DNA of 64,000 bases, taken from contig NZ_CP013386.1 of NCBI RefSeq assembly GCF_001523745.2, positions 2,666,001-2,730,000 on the forward strand, in the 5' to 3' direction. The translations under genes and the position numbers were made by a program. Positions 36,607 to 46,401 of this stretch are shown in pieces. The DNA is from Burkholderia mayonis. Lineage in GTDB: Bacteria; Pseudomonadota; Gammaproteobacteria; Burkholderiales; Burkholderiaceae. Position 1 is the first letter of the stretch; every line of letters begins with the position of its first letter. A model generated the notes under the pieces. It was not told the DNA's origin, did no database searches, and saw nothing but the letters and a program-made list of their open reading frames with translations.

Positions 36607-36927
36607 TCAGCCGGCCGACGACAGTTTCAGGCCGACGAGCCCGGCGACGATCAGCGACGCGCTCGCGATGCGTGCGAGCGTCAGCGCCTCGCCGAGCATC
36701 ACGATTCCGAAAATGAACGCGCCGACCGCGCCGATGCCCGTCCAGACCGCGTACGCGGTGCCGAGCGGCAGCTCGCGCATCGCGACGGCGAGGAGCCCGA
36801 AGCTGCCGAGCGCGGTGACGATCGTGAAAATGGAGGGACCGAGACGCGTGAAGCCCGCGGACGATTTGAGACCGGCCGCCCACGCAACTTCGAGCAGACC
36901 GGCGACGAGAAGCCACAGCCAAGGCAT
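36607..36927 (-). CDS. SMR-family guanidinium exporter (SugE/Gdx type)
   Basis: A 106-residue four-helix small multidrug resistance protein. The SugE/Gdx subtype is shown by [13 protein letters not shown] with the central Glu and by [17 protein letters not shown]. Proteins of this subtype exchange guanidinium for protons. The ATG at 36927 has GGAG at 9 bases and gives the standard length; an ATG at 36942 in frame would add five residues. A guanidine-II riboswitch lies directly upstream, which supports guanidinium as substrate rather than quaternary ammonium drugs. Confidence 0.92.
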   Translation of the reverse strand: MPWLWLLVAGLLEVAWAAGLKSSAGFTRLGPSIFTIVTALGSFGLLAVAMRELPLGTAYAVWTGIGAVGAFIFGIVMLGEALTLARIASASLIVAGLVGLKLSSAG

Positions 36928-36951
36928 GCGGAGACTCTCCATGAGTCAAAT

Positions 36952-36997
36952 GGGGTCGTCCCCGTTGTACATCGACGGCCCAGGGTCGTCCCCGGGC
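36952..36997 (-). promoter_or_regulatory. Guanidine-II (mini-ykkC) riboswitch
   Basis: Two consecutive hairpins, each capped by an ACGA tetraloop on the minus strand: GGGG-ACGA-CCCC (complement of 36952-36963), and GGG-ACGA-CCC inside a longer GCCC/GGGC stem (complement of 36978-36997). They are separated by 14 bases. Two ACGR-loop hairpins are the defining structure of guanidine-II. The second hairpin is 9 bases from the upstream ATG and 12 from the GGAG that would serve the exporter, so ligand binding can expose or hide the ribosome site. Confidence 0.88.
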
Positions 36998-37003
36998 GGC
37001 GAA

Positions 37004-37009
37004 AGTATA
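37004..37009 (-). promoter_or_regulatory. -10 box of the riboswitch transcript
   Basis: TATACT on the minus strand, 7-12 bases upstream of the first riboswitch hairpin. Transcription would start at about 36997, the first base of the hairpin. No good -35 is seen at 17 bases. Confidence 0.45.
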
Positions 37010-37100
37010 ACAAGGGGCTTACAACCGCGCTGGCCGGGCCTTCGCGCCGAGAAGCCCGCCGTGCGCCCGGCGCGAATCGCGCCGCGCGGCGTGCCGGCCA

Positions 37101-37397
37101 TCACTTCGACTCGGGCTTCCGGCCGTGCTGCGCGATCGGCCAGCCGTGCGCGTCGAGCTGCACGCAGCGGTCGTCGCGGTAGAGCGCCCATTCGTCGCAT
37201 TCGCGCCCGTCCTTGAACACGCAGATCCCGAACTGACCGCGCGGGCCGTCGTGGATCACCACCTTGCCGCCGAGCTTTTCGCAATTCACCGACGCCGGAT
37301 TGGCGAGCGCGGCCGACCGATTCGGCGGCAGCGGCTGCGCAAGCGCCGCCGCAGCGCCGATGCCCAATGCACAACCGCACAGTAGACGGACGAGCAT
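37101..37397 (-). CDS. Small exported DUF333-like protein
   Basis: A 98-residue exported protein. The signal peptide (residues 1-20, LGIGAAAALAQ) is followed by a domain with the DUF333 pattern ANPASVNCEKLGGKVVI, GICVFKDGRECDEWALYRD and a further Cys. DUF333 proteins are small, Cys-containing and of unknown function. The start at 37397 has GAGGAA upstream; the open frame beyond it is low-complexity and spurious. Confidence 0.8.
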   Translation of the reverse strand: MLVRLLCGCALGIGAAAALAQPLPPNRSAALANPASVNCEKLGGKVVIHDGPRGQFGICVFKDGRECDEWALYRDDRCVQLDAHGWPIAQHGRKPESK

Positions 37398-37653
37398 GGT
37401 TGAGTTCCTCGTTGTGATTGTCGAGCGCTCAGCATAAGAGAAAAACGCGCGCGGCGGCGTCAGGCGCAGCCGACGCTCCGGACTCGGTTCGGGCGTCGCG
37501 ACCGGCTGGCGGGTACGGCCTGCGCAGCCGGCGCGGCGAGACGCAGCGAGACGCGGCGACACAGGGCGAGACGGGGCGAAGCGCGGTGAGGCACGACGCG
37601 GCGCCGCGACGAGCAATACGGCTCGGCGGCGCGCGCCCGCGACGCCCTCCGCG

Positions 37654-38352
37654 TCAACCCGCGCCGACGAGCCGGTACCCGACGCCCGTCTCGGTGACGA
37701 TGTGCTGCGGCTGCGCGGGATCGGCCTCGAGCTTCTGCCGCAGGTGCGCCATGTAGATCCGCAGGTAGTGGTGGCTCTCGACGTGCGTCGGCCCCCAGAC
37801 GTCGCGCAGCAACTGCCGGTGCGTGAGCACGCGGCCCGCGTGCCGCACGAGCGTCGCGAGCAGCCGATACTCGAGCGGCGTCAGATGGACGACCTCGCCG
37901 CCGCGCCACACGCGCCGCAGCGCGAGGTCGACGGACACGTCGCCGAACTTCACGAGCGGCGACTCGGCCACGCCGCCCTGATTGCGCCGCCGCAGATGCG
38001 CGCGAATCCGCGCGAGCAGCTCGGACACGCCGAACGGCTTCGTCAGGTAGTCGTCGGCGCCCGCGTCGAGCGCGGCCACCTTCTCTTCCTCGTGCGTGCG
38101 CGCCGACAGCACGATCACCGGCATCTCGGACCAGCCGCGCAGCTCGCGGATCACGTCGAGGCCGTCGCCGTCCGGCAGGCCGAGATCGACGATCGCGAGA
38201 TCGGGCTTGCGCGTCGCGGCTTCGATCAGGCCCTGGCGGCCCGTTTCGGCGTCGAACACGGCGATCCCCTCTTCCTCGAGCGCGCTGCGCACGAAACGGC
38301 GGATTTGTTTTTCGTCTTCGATCAGGACGACGGTGACGGTCGGTTCACTCAT
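37654..38352 (-). CDS. kdpE: Response regulator KdpE
   Basis: OmpR-family response regulator that activates the kdp potassium-uptake operon, 232 residues. The receiver domain contains the acidic pair in IEDE, the phospho-acceptor Asp in AIVDLGLPDGDG, and Lys in LTKPFG. The C-terminal winged helix (about 130-230) carries LTPLEYRLLATLVRHAGRVL (20 residues) and YRLVG at the end. The start overlaps the kdpD stop by 8 bases, so the two-component pair is translationally coupled. Confidence 0.96.
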   Translation of the reverse strand: MSEPTVTVVLIEDEKQIRRFVRSALEEEGIAVFDAETGRQGLIEAATRKPDLAIVDLGLPDGDGLDVIRELRGWSEMPVIVLSARTHEEEKVAALDAGADDYLTKPFGVSELLARIRAHLRRRNQGGVAESPLVKFGDVSVDLALRRVWRGGEVVHLTPLEYRLLATLVRHAGRVLTHRQLLRDVWGPTHVESHHYLRIYMAHLRQKLEADPAQPQHIVTETGVGYRLVGAG

Positions 38353-41300
38353 GGGCAGGCGGATGTTCGTTGGATACGGGCGCCGACGCGCCGTCGTCAC
38401 GTTGTGGCGCGGGCGCCGCCGAAGCGGATCGGGCGCGCTCGCCGGCGGGAGCGGAGGCAGGCGTTCCGGCAGCGCGTTCGCCGCCGCGTCCGCGTTCATC
38501 GGCGACGCGCTCGTCGGCCGCGAAACCGCCCGGCGCGCGCGGCCCGGCGGCGGATTCGCCAATCGCGCCGCCGAGCGCGGCGTTGCCTGCGCCAGCGCCT
38601 TCATTCGCTTCGGCGTCCGCTTCCTCGTCGACGACGCCGGGCTCGGGCGGCGGCGTCTCGACCGGCAGCGTGAACCAGAAGCGCGCACCCTCGACCTTGC
38701 CGCCGGACCCGACCCGGTTGAGCGCGCCGATTTTACCGCCGTGCGCGTCGACGATCGCGCGACAGATCGCCAGCCCGAGGCCGATGCCGGGCGTCGCCGA
38801 TTCCTTCTCGCCGCGCGTGAATTTCTCGAAGATCCGCGTCTCCATACCGGCCGGCAGCCCCGGGCCGTGATCGTCGACGAACACGCGCACGAACGGCCGG
38901 CTGTCGTCGATGATCCGCTCCGCGCCGATCTCGATCGGCGTATCGAGCGGCGTGTACTTCGCCGCGTTCTCGAACAGGTTCGCGAAGAGCCGCTCCATCA
39001 GCACCGCGTCCATCTGCAGCAGCGGCAGGTCGGCGGGCAGCCGCACCCGCGCCGGATGGCGCGCGAGCACGCGCTTGCACGCGGCGAGCGCCGCGCCGAC
39101 CGTCTCCTCGAGCAGCGACCACTGGCGCTTGAGCTGCAGGCTGCCCGCCTGCAGCCGCGCCATGTCGAGCAGGTTCGTGACGATTCCCGTCATCCGCAGC
39201 GCCTCGTCGTGAATCGCCTCGACGAGCTCGTCCTCGCGCGCGGGCGGGCCGTCGCCGCCATCGTTGCGCATCGCGCCGCGCGCGTTCGCGAGCATCGACG
39301 ACAGCCCGACGATCGCCGTGAGCGGCGTGCGCAGATCGTGCGAGATCGCCGACAGCAGCGAGTTGCGCAGCCGCTCGGACTCCATGTTGACGAGCGCGTC
39401 GCGCGCGATGTCGACGTAATGGACGCGCTCGAGCGCGAGCGCGATCTGCGCGGCGAACGCGTCGAGCATCCGCTGCTGCTCGGGCACTTCGAGCTCGCGC
39501 GAATCCTTCGTGACGACGGCGAGCACGCCGCGCGTGCGCATCGGCGCCTTCAGCGGCAGATAGAGCGCGGCGGCGGCGGGCAGCGTATCGGTGCCGTGGC
39601 CCGCCGGCTTCTGCTGGTCGTACACCCATTGGCCGACGTCGATGTCGAGCGCCGCGCCCGTGATCGTCACCGTCTCGTCGGGATTCTCGATCTTCTGCTG
39701 GACCTTGTCGCCGCTGTCGGGCAAGAGGATCGCGACGCGCGCGCGGAACACCTCGGACACGTGCCGGCTGCCGATCTCGACGATCTGCTCGGCCGTCAGC
39801 GCCGCCGCGAGCTCGCGCGCCATTGCGTACATCGCGCTCGTGCGCCGCTCGCGGCGGCGCGCGATATACGCGCCGCGCGTGAGGCTCGACGTCAGATGGC
39901 TGATCACGAGCGACGTGAGCAGCATTCCGAAAAAAGTCAGCAGATACTGCGTATCCGACACGGAGAACGACATCCGTGGCGGCACGAAGAAGAAATCGAA
40001 CGCGGCGACCGACAGGAACGACTGCACGACGCCCGGCCCGCGCCCGAGGCGCACCGCCGAGAACACGACGCCGAGCAGGTACAGCATCACGAGGTTGGTC
40101 AGGTCGAGCTGGCTGTGCAGCAGGTTCGCGACGACCGTGATGAGCGCGCAGATCGCCGCCGCATAGCCGTAGTTGCGCGGCGGCGAGCGGCCGTCGACGA
40201 CGCTCGAGAACGCGTCGCGCCACGCGCGCGCGCCCGGATCGAGCGGCGTGCGCGCGTCTTCGCTCGCCGACGCGCGGATCAGCATCAGGTCGACGTCGCC
40301 CGAGCGCTCCGCGAGCTGCTCGCCGAACGGCCGCGAGAAGCGGCGCAGGAAGCCGCTCTTCGACGAGCCGCCCGCGACGATCTTCGACACGTTGCGCACC
40401 TGTGCATAGCCGATCAGCGCGGCGACCGCGTCCGCGCCCGTCAGCGTCGCCGTCTCGGCGCCGAGCTCGGCCGCGAGCTTCAATGCGTTGAGCGTGCGCT
40501 GCCTGACCGCGCCCGGCAGCCGCGCGAGCCGCGGCGTCTCGACGTACACGGCGAGCCAGTCGGCCTTCAGGCTCGCGGCGAGGCGCGCGGCCGCCCGCAC
40601 GAGCGTCGGCGCCTCGGGGCCGGGGCCGACGCACACGAGCAGGCGTTCGCGCGCCTGCCAGATCCGCTGGATCGAGCGGTCCGCGCGATACTCGCGCATC
40701 TGCGCGTCGACGCGGTCGGCCGTGCGGCGCAGCGCGAGCTCGCGCAACGCGATCAGGTTGCCCTTGCGGAAGAAGTTGCGCACCGCCCGCTCGGCCTGCT
40801 GCGCCAAATAGACCTTGCCTTCGCGCAGCCGGCTCAGCAGCTCCTCGGCCGGCAGGTCGACGAGCGTGACTTCGTCGGCGACGTCGAACACGCGATCGGG
40901 CACGGTTTCCCACACGCGGATGCCCGTGATCGCGCCGACCACGTCGTTCAGGCTCTCGAGATGCTGGACGTTGACGGTCGTGTAGACGTCGATGCCCGCG
41001 TCGAGCAGCTCGTACACGTCCTGCCAGCGCTTCAGGTGCCGCGCGCCCGGCACGTTCGAGTGCGCGAGCTCGTCGACGAGGACGAGCTGCGGGCGGCGCG
41101 CGAGCGCCGCGTCGAGATTGAACTCGCCGAGCGTGCGGCCACGGTATTCGATCTGCGCGAGCGGCAGCACGTCGAGCCCGTCGAGGAGCGACGCCGTTTC
41201 GCTGCGGCCGTGCGTCTCGACGATGCCGACGACGACGTCGACGCCTTCCTGCTTGCGCGCGCGCGCAGCCAGCAGCATCGCGTAGGTCTTGCCGACGCCC

Positions 41301-41398
41301 GCCGACGCGCCGAAGAAAACCTTCAGCTTGCCGCGCTGCTGCTTTTCCTCTTCCCGTTGAATCTTGTCGAGAAGCTGGTCAGGATCGGGACGGTTCAT
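38345..41398 (-). CDS. kdpD: Sensor histidine kinase KdpD
   Basis: Membrane sensor for potassium limitation, 1017 residues. In order: the KdpD domain with Walker A GASAGVGKT (30-38), a universal-stress-like domain (about 250-375), four closely spaced membrane helices (about 400-500), a GAF-type domain, the phospho-acceptor His in SAISHDLRTPL near residue 686, and the HATPase domain with GLGLAICRAIVDAHGG. The last 104 residues are a low-complexity Ala/Glu/Gly/Pro tail, which the E. coli protein lacks. It is followed by kdpE with an 8-base overlap. Confidence 0.96.
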   Translation of the reverse strand: MNRPDPDQLLDKIQREEEKQQRGKLKVFFGASAGVGKTYAMLLAARARKQEGVDVVVGIVETHGRSETASLLDGLDVLPLAQIEYRGRTLGEFNLDAALARRPQLVLVDELAHSNVPGARHLKRWQDVYELLDAGIDVYTTVNVQHLESLNDVVGAITGIRVWETVPDRVFDVADEVTLVDLPAEELLSRLREGKVYLAQQAERAVRNFFRKGNLIALRELALRRTADRVDAQMREYRADRSIQRIWQARERLLVCVGPGPEAPTLVRAAARLAASLKADWLAVYVETPRLARLPGAVRQRTLNALKLAAELGAETATLTGADAVAALIGYAQVRNVSKIVAGGSSKSGFLRRFSRPFGEQLAERSGDVDLMLIRASASEDARTPLDPGARAWRDAFSSVVDGRSPPRNYGYAAAICALITVVANLLHSQLDLTNLVMLYLLGVVFSAVRLGRGPGVVQSFLSVAAFDFFFVPPRMSFSVSDTQYLLTFFGMLLTSLVISHLTSSLTRGAYIARRRERRTSAMYAMARELAAALTAEQIVEIGSRHVSEVFRARVAILLPDSGDKVQQKIENPDETVTITGAALDIDVGQWVYDQQKPAGHGTDTLPAAAALYLPLKAPMRTRGVLAVVTKDSRELEVPEQQRMLDAFAAQIALALERVHYVDIARDALVNMESERLRNSLLSAISHDLRTPLTAIVGLSSMLANARGAMRNDGGDGPPAREDELVEAIHDEALRMTGIVTNLLDMARLQAGSLQLKRQWSLLEETVGAALAACKRVLARHPARVRLPADLPLLQMDAVLMERLFANLFENAAKYTPLDTPIEIGAERIIDDSRPFVRVFVDDHGPGLPAGMETRIFEKFTRGEKESATPGIGLGLAICRAIVDAHGGKIGALNRVGSGGKVEGARFWFTLPVETPPPEPGVVDEEADAEANEGAGAGNAALGGAIGESAAGPRAPGGFAADERVADERGRGGERAAGTPASAPAGERARSASAAPAPQRDDGASAPVSNEHPPAHE

Positions 41399-41452
41399 GC
41401 GAGGCCGAAGTCTCCGGTTGGCGGCTGAAATTCATTGTCGTTCGAAACCGCC

Positions 41453-41488
41453 CCAAAAGGAAAGGACGACGCCGAGGCGGCGTCGTCC
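41453..41488 (-). terminator. Hairpin terminator between kdpC and kdpD
   Basis: A perfect 10-base stem (GGACGACGCC at 41464-41473, GGCGTCGTCC at 41479-41488) with a 5-base loop, followed on the minus strand by TTTCCTTTT. It lies 124 bases after the kdpC stop and 55 before the kdpD start. It would reduce read-through from the structural into the regulatory genes. Confidence 0.6.
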
Positions 41489-41611
41489 GGATGTCGTGGC
41501 GACAAGGGCGGCGGCGCGCTCACGCCGCCGCGTTCGCCACGATCGCCGCGAACGCGCCCGCGCGGCCTGGCGGACGGCGCGGCGCTCCCCGGCGTCTCGC
41601 GTCAATGCGCG

Positions 41612-42193
41612 TCAATGCGCGGCCTGCGCGGCATCGAGCGCGAGGTTCAGCTTCAGCACGTTCACGCGCGGCTCGCCGAGCACGCCGAACTGCCGGCCTG
41701 CCGTATTGTCCGCGACGAGCCGCCGCACCGCGTCTTCCGCCATCTTGCGCGCTTGCGCGACGCGTGCGACCTGGTAGTCGGCCGCGGCCGGGCTGATTTC
41801 CGGATCGAGGCCGCTCGCCGACGCCGTCACGAGATCGACGGGCACGGGCTTCGACAGATCGGTGCCCGCCGCCTTCAGCGCGTCGAGCCGTCCTTTCACC
41901 TGGTCCTTGAGCGACGGATTGAGCGGCCCGAGATTCGAACCGCCCGAGTTGGTCGCGTTGTACGGCATCGGGCTCGTCGCGGACAGGCGGCCCCAAAAGT
42001 ACTGCGGCGCATCGAACTGCTGGCCGATCAGCGCGGAGCCGACGACCAAGCCGTCCTTCTCGATGAGGCTGCCGTTCGCCTGCGACGGGAACACGGCCTG
42101 GCCGAAGACCGTCATCACGGCCGGATACGCGAGCCCCGTCACGGCGACCAGCACGACGAACACGACGATGAGCGGACGAAACAGTGATTTCAT
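41612..42193 (-). CDS. kdpC: Potassium-transporting ATPase subunit KdpC
   Basis: Single-pass membrane subunit that stabilises the KdpFABC complex, 193 residues. The N-terminal helix (about 8-28) is followed by a periplasmic domain with the conserved [11 protein letters not shown] [18 protein letters not shown] segment, SGGSNLGP, and the family [19 protein letters not shown] (19 residues). Start at 42193, 12 bases after the kdpB stop. Confidence 0.96.
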   Translation of the reverse strand: MKSLFRPLIVVFVVLVAVTGLAYPAVMTVFGQAVFPSQANGSLIEKDGLVVGSALIGQQFDAPQYFWGRLSATSPMPYNATNSGGSNLGPLNPSLKDQVKGRLDALKAAGTDLSKPVPVDLVTASASGLDPEISPAAADYQVARVAQARKMAEDAVRRLVADNTAGRQFGVLGEPRVNVLKLNLALDAAQAAH

Positions 42194-42205
42194 GGCGATG
42201 TTCCT

Positions 42206-44332
42206 TTAAACCCAGCCGAGGGCGGCGAGCACGACGTCGATCAGCTTGATGCCGACGAACGGCACGAGAATCCCGCCCAGGCCATAGATGAACAGATTGC
42301 GGCGCAGCAGCGACGCGGCGCCGAGCGCGCGGTAGCGCACGCCCTTCAGCGCGAGCGGAATCAAGAGCACGATGATGAGCGCGTTGAAGATCACGGCCGA
42401 CATGATCGCCGACGCGGGCGTCGCGAGATGCATCACGTTCAGCGCGTTCAGTTGCGGATAGGTCGTCGCGAACGCGGCCGGGATGATCGCGAAGTACTTC
42501 GCGATGTCGTTGGCGATCGAGAACGTCGTGAGCGAGCCGCGCGTCATCAGCATCTGCTTGCCGATCTCGACGATCTCGATCAGCTTGGTCGGATTCGAGT
42601 CGAGGTCGACCATGTTGCCCGCTTCCTTCGCCGCCTGCGTGCCCGAGTTCATCGCGACCGCGACGTCGGCCTGCGCGAGCGCCGGCGCGTCGTTCGTGCC
42701 GTCGCCCGTCATCGCGACGAGCCGGCCCGCCGCCTGATGCTCGCGGATCGTCGACAGCTTCGCCTCGGGCGTCGCTTCCGCGAGGAAGTCGTCGACGCCG
42801 GCTTCCGCCGCGATCGCCGCGGCCGTCAGCCGGTTGTCGCCCGTCACCATCACGGTCTTGATGCCCATCTTGCGCAGCTCGGCGAAACGCTCCTTGATGC
42901 CGCCCTTCACGATGTCCTTCAGCTCGATCACACCGAGCACGCGCGCGACACCCCGACCGGCCGCATCGGCATGCTTCTCCGCGACGACGAGCGGCGTGCT
43001 GCCGCGGCGCGCGACGTCCGTCACCGCGTTCGCCACGTCGGCCGGGAAGCGGCCGCCGTTCGCCTCGACGTATTTCTTCACCGCCTCGGCCGCGCCCTTG
43101 CGAATCTCTCGGCTCGGCGCCCCGGAGGAAGTCCCATGGGGGGACAGATCGACGCCGCTCATCCGCGTCTGCGCGGAGAACGACAGGAACACCGCATGCA
43201 GCGCGGCCATGTCGCGCTGGCGGATGTTGAAGCGCTCCTTCGCGAGCACGACGATGCTGCGGCCTTCCGGCGTCTCGTCGGCGAGCGACGATAATTGCGC
43301 GGCGTCGGCGAGCATCACTTCGGTCACGTCCGGCGCCGGCAGGAACGTCGACGCCTGGCGGTTGCCGAGCGTGATCGTGCCCGTCTTGTCGAGCAGCAGC
43401 ACGTCGACGTCGCCCGCTGCCTCCACTGCACGGCCCGACGTCGCGATCACATTCGCCTGCATCATCCGGCTCATTCCGGCGACGCCGATCGCGGACAAGA
43501 GGCCGCCGATCGTCGTCGGGATCAGGCACACGAGCAGCGCGACGAGCGCGGTGATCGTCACGACGTGGCCCGCCTTCATCGCTTCGACGGAGAACATCGA
43601 GAACGGCAGCAGCGTCGCGGTCGCGAGCAGCATCACGATCGTCAGCGCGACGAGCAGGATCGTGAGCGCGATCTCGTTCGGCGTCTTCTTGCGCTTCGCG
43701 CCTTCGACCATCGCGATCATCCGGTCGAGGAACGCCTCGCCCGGGTTCGCCGTCACCTGGACGACGATCCAGTCGGACAAGACGCGCGTGCCGCCCGTCA
43801 CCGACGAGAAGTCGCCGCCCGATTCGCGGATCACGGGCGCCGATTCGCCGGTGATCGCCGATTCGTCGACCGACGCGACGCCTTCGATCACCTCGCCGTC
43901 GGCGGGAATCGTATCGCCCGCCTCGACGAGCACGACGTCGCCGCGGCGCAGATCCGACGCCGTCGTGATACGCACGGGCGACTTCGGATGCGGCTCGTTG
44001 AGCTTCTTCGCCATCACGTCCTTCTTCGCGCTGCGAAGCGACGCGGCCTGCGCCTTCGAGCGGCCTTCGGCGAGCGCCTCGGCGAAGTTCGCGAACAGCA
44101 CGGTGAACCACAGCCACAGCGTGACCGCGAGAATGAAGCCCGCGGGCGCCTCGGCCTGCCCCATCAGCGCGGCGATCCACAGGATCGTCGTCAGGATGCT
44201 GCCGACGTACACGCAGAACATCACCGGGTTGCGGAACTGCGTGCGCGGCGTGAGTTTCTTGAACGAATCGACGATCGCCGGGCGCACGAGCGCCGGGTCG
44301 AACATCGATCGCGTAGCGGAATGTTGAGTCAT
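42206..44332 (-). CDS. kdpB: Potassium-transporting ATPase subunit KdpB
   Basis: P-type ATPase subunit that drives K+ uptake, 708 residues. The TGES actuator loop, the phosphorylation site DKTGT and the hinge [12 protein letters not shown] are intact, with the expected membrane helices. It is about 25 residues longer than the E. coli protein. Part of this is the N-terminus, and part is a short Ser/Gly-rich insertion ([11 protein letters not shown]) in the nucleotide-binding domain before REIRKGA. It lies between kdpA and kdpC. Confidence 0.97.
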   Translation of the reverse strand: MTQHSATRSMFDPALVRPAIVDSFKKLTPRTQFRNPVMFCVYVGSILTTILWIAALMGQAEAPAGFILAVTLWLWFTVLFANFAEALAEGRSKAQAASLRSAKKDVMAKKLNEPHPKSPVRITTASDLRRGDVVLVEAGDTIPADGEVIEGVASVDESAITGESAPVIRESGGDFSSVTGGTRVLSDWIVVQVTANPGEAFLDRMIAMVEGAKRKKTPNEIALTILLVALTIVMLLATATLLPFSMFSVEAMKAGHVVTITALVALLVCLIPTTIGGLLSAIGVAGMSRMMQANVIATSGRAVEAAGDVDVLLLDKTGTITLGNRQASTFLPAPDVTEVMLADAAQLSSLADETPEGRSIVVLAKERFNIRQRDMAALHAVFLSFSAQTRMSGVDLSPHGTSSGAPSREIRKGAAEAVKKYVEANGGRFPADVANAVTDVARRGSTPLVVAEKHADAAGRGVARVLGVIELKDIVKGGIKERFAELRKMGIKTVMVTGDNRLTAAAIAAEAGVDDFLAEATPEAKLSTIREHQAAGRLVAMTGDGTNDAPALAQADVAVAMNSGTQAAKEAGNMVDLDSNPTKLIEIVEIGKQMLMTRGSLTTFSIANDIAKYFAIIPAAFATTYPQLNALNVMHLATPASAIMSAVIFNALIIVLLIPLALKGVRYRALGAASLLRRNLFIYGLGGILVPFVGIKLIDVVLAALGWV

Positions 44333-44399
44333 TGCAATCCTCAGATGCGCATCGCCAGTCGTCTGGCTTTGCGCGAGTCCTCTCGTGTCGTATGCGTGC

Positions 44400-46208
44400 T
44401 CAATGCGCGCCGACGAACAGCATCAGGTGTTCGACGCCCGGGCCGAGCGCGAGCGCCGGCACGTACGTAAGCGCGCCGACGAGCAGCACCGTGCCGAGCA
44501 GCAACACGACGAACAGCGGCCCGTGCGTCGGCAGCGTGCCGCTCGTCGCGGCGATGCGCTTCTTCGTGGCGAGCGAGCCCGCGATCGCGAGCACCGGCAC
44601 GATCGTGCCGAAGCGGCCGAACCACATCGCGATCGCCGTCATCCAGTTGTAGAACGGCGTGTTGACAGACAGACCGCCGAACGCGCTGCCGTTGTTGTTC
44701 GCGGCCGAGCTGAACGCGTACAGGATCTCCGAGAAGCCGTGCGGTCCCGGGTTGGCGATGCCTGCCTTGCCCGCGTCGGCGAGCACGGCGATCGACGTGC
44801 CGACGAGCACGAGAAGCGGCGTCAGCAGCACGACGATCGACACCATCTTCATCTCATACGACTCGATCTTCTTGCCGACGTACTCGGGCGTGCGGCCGAT
44901 CATCAGGCCCGCGACGAACACCGCGAGGAGCGCGAACACGAGCATCCCGTAAAGCCCCGAGCCGACCCCGCCGAAGATCACCTCGCCGAGCTGCATCAGG
45001 AGCATCGGCACGAGGCCGCCGACGGGCGTCAGCGAATCGTGCATCGCATCGACCGCGCCACACGACGCGGCCGTCGTCGCGACGACGAAAATGCCCGTCT
45101 GCGCAATGCCGAAGCGCGTTTCCTTGCCTTCCATGTTGCCGCCCGCCTGCAGCGCGCTCGGCGCCTGGTCGACGTTCAGCGCCGCGAGCACGGGCGTGCC
45201 GCCCTGCTCCGCGCTCGTCTCGACGCCGATCGCAACCGCGAGCGCGACCGTCATCGCGGCGAGCACCGCGACGCCCTGCCGGCGATCGCCGATCACGCTG
45301 CCGAACACGAGGCAAAGCGCGGCCGGAATGATCAGGATCGAGAAGATCTCCAGGAAGTTCGAGAACGGCGTCGGGTTCTCGTACGGATGCGAGGAGTTGC
45401 CGTTGAAGAAGCCGCCGCCGTTCGTGCCGAGCATCTTGATCGCTTCCTGCGACGCGACGGGCCCCATCGCGAGCGTCTGCGACTTCACGGGCGTTTGCAC
45501 CGTCACCGGGTTGCCTTTCGCGTCCTTGACGGGATTGCCCTGCGCGTCGAGCTTCGGCGCCGCGTAGGTGGTCGTCTGCAGCGTCGGCACGTCCTGGTAC
45601 GCCTTCAGGTTCTGGATCACGCCCTGACTCATCAGGAGCGCGGCGATGATCGCGGCCATCGGCACGAGCACGTAGAGCGTCACGCGCGTCACGTCCACCC
45701 AGAAGTTGCCGATCGTCTGCGCGGTATGGCGGGCGAAGCCGCGGATCAACGCGATCACAACGACGATGCCCGTCGCCGCCGACAGGAAGTTCTGCACGGT
45801 CAGGCCGAGCATCTGCGTCAGATAGCTGACGGTCTGCTCGGGCGTGTAGTCCTGCCAGTTCGTGTTCGTGACGAACGACACGGCGGTGTTGAACGCGCTG
45901 TCGACCGTCATCGGGCCGAAGCTTTGCGGATTGCCGGGCAGCAGCCCCTGCACGCGCAACAGCGCATAGAGGAACAGCGCGCCGAGCGCGTTGAACGCGA
46001 TCGTCGCGAACGCGTACTGCTTCCAGCTCATCTCGGTGTGCGGATCGACGCCCGCGATCCGGTAGAGCACGCGCTCGAGCGGACCGAACACGCGCACGAC
46101 GGCTGACGAGCCGTCCATCACGCGCGTCAGATAGCGCGAGACCGGCACCGCCGCCGCGATCAGGACGACGATGAAAAGCGCCGTCTGCAACAGATTGTTC
46201 GCGTTCAT
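44400..46208 (-). CDS. kdpA: Potassium-transporting ATPase subunit KdpA
   Basis: The K+-selective channel-like subunit, 602 residues, with ten predicted membrane helices. The four selectivity-filter-like regions can be followed: VTNTNWQDY (first), TNGGGFFN (second), and the Gly-rich segments near the later helices ([19 protein letters not shown]). The ATG at 46208 overlaps the kdpF stop (ATGA), as in many kdp operons. An open frame running further upstream covers kdpF and is spurious. Confidence 0.97.
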   Translation of the reverse strand: MNANNLLQTALFIVVLIAAAVPVSRYLTRVMDGSSAVVRVFGPLERVLYRIAGVDPHTEMSWKQYAFATIAFNALGALFLYALLRVQGLLPGNPQSFGPMTVDSAFNTAVSFVTNTNWQDYTPEQTVSYLTQMLGLTVQNFLSAATGIVVVIALIRGFARHTAQTIGNFWVDVTRVTLYVLVPMAAIIAALLMSQGVIQNLKAYQDVPTLQTTTYAAPKLDAQGNPVKDAKGNPVTVQTPVKSQTLAMGPVASQEAIKMLGTNGGGFFNGNSSHPYENPTPFSNFLEIFSILIIPAALCLVFGSVIGDRRQGVAVLAAMTVALAVAIGVETSAEQGGTPVLAALNVDQAPSALQAGGNMEGKETRFGIAQTGIFVVATTAASCGAVDAMHDSLTPVGGLVPMLLMQLGEVIFGGVGSGLYGMLVFALLAVFVAGLMIGRTPEYVGKKIESYEMKMVSIVVLLTPLLVLVGTSIAVLADAGKAGIANPGPHGFSEILYAFSSAANNNGSAFGGLSVNTPFYNWMTAIAMWFGRFGTIVPVLAIAGSLATKKRIAATSGTLPTHGPLFVVLLLGTVLLVGALTYVPALALGPGVEHLMLFVGAH

Positions 46209-46297
46209 TCGATGTCCTCCGCGCGCAGCAGCGCATAGACGAGATACGCGAACAGCAGGAACGTCGACGCCCCCGCCAACCACAACATCCAGCTCAT
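46205..46297 (-). CDS. kdpF: KdpF, small subunit of the potassium ATPase
   Basis: A 30-residue single-helix peptide read directly from sequence: [11 protein letters not shown], then a Leu/Phe/Tyr helix, then LLRAEDIE. KdpF stabilises the Kdp complex in the membrane. Both ends are coupled: its ATG overlaps the stop of the preceding small frame and its TGA overlaps the kdpA ATG. Confidence 0.85.
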   Translation of the reverse strand: MSWMLWLAGASTFLLFAYLVYALLRAEDIE

Positions 46298-46401
46298 GAA
46301 CGCCCCCCGCGACCGTATTGCGCGAGTTTCTCGCAACCGGCGATCAGCGCGAGCATCAACCCCGTGAAAAGCGCCAGACCGCCTATGTAAACCGCATCCA
46401 T
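46294..46401 (-). CDS. Small membrane peptide upstream of kdpF
   Basis: A 35-residue frame with a good ribosome-binding site (GGAG at 8 bases from the ATG at 46401). It encodes [14 protein letters not shown], then a hydrophobic helix to about residue 22, then a basic tail [13 protein letters not shown]. Its TGA overlaps the kdpF ATG. It is therefore the first gene of the kdp operon and perhaps a second KdpF-like accessory peptide. I do not know a named family for it. Confidence 0.7.
   Translation of the reverse strand: MDAVYIGGLALFTGLMLALIAGCEKLAQYGRGGRS

Noticed and set aside
38096..41428. A 1110-codon open frame on the plus strand opposite kdpD/kdpE
   Set aside because: It is the antisense shadow of KdpD, produced by high GC; its translation is Arg/Asp/His-rich with no domain or start signal.
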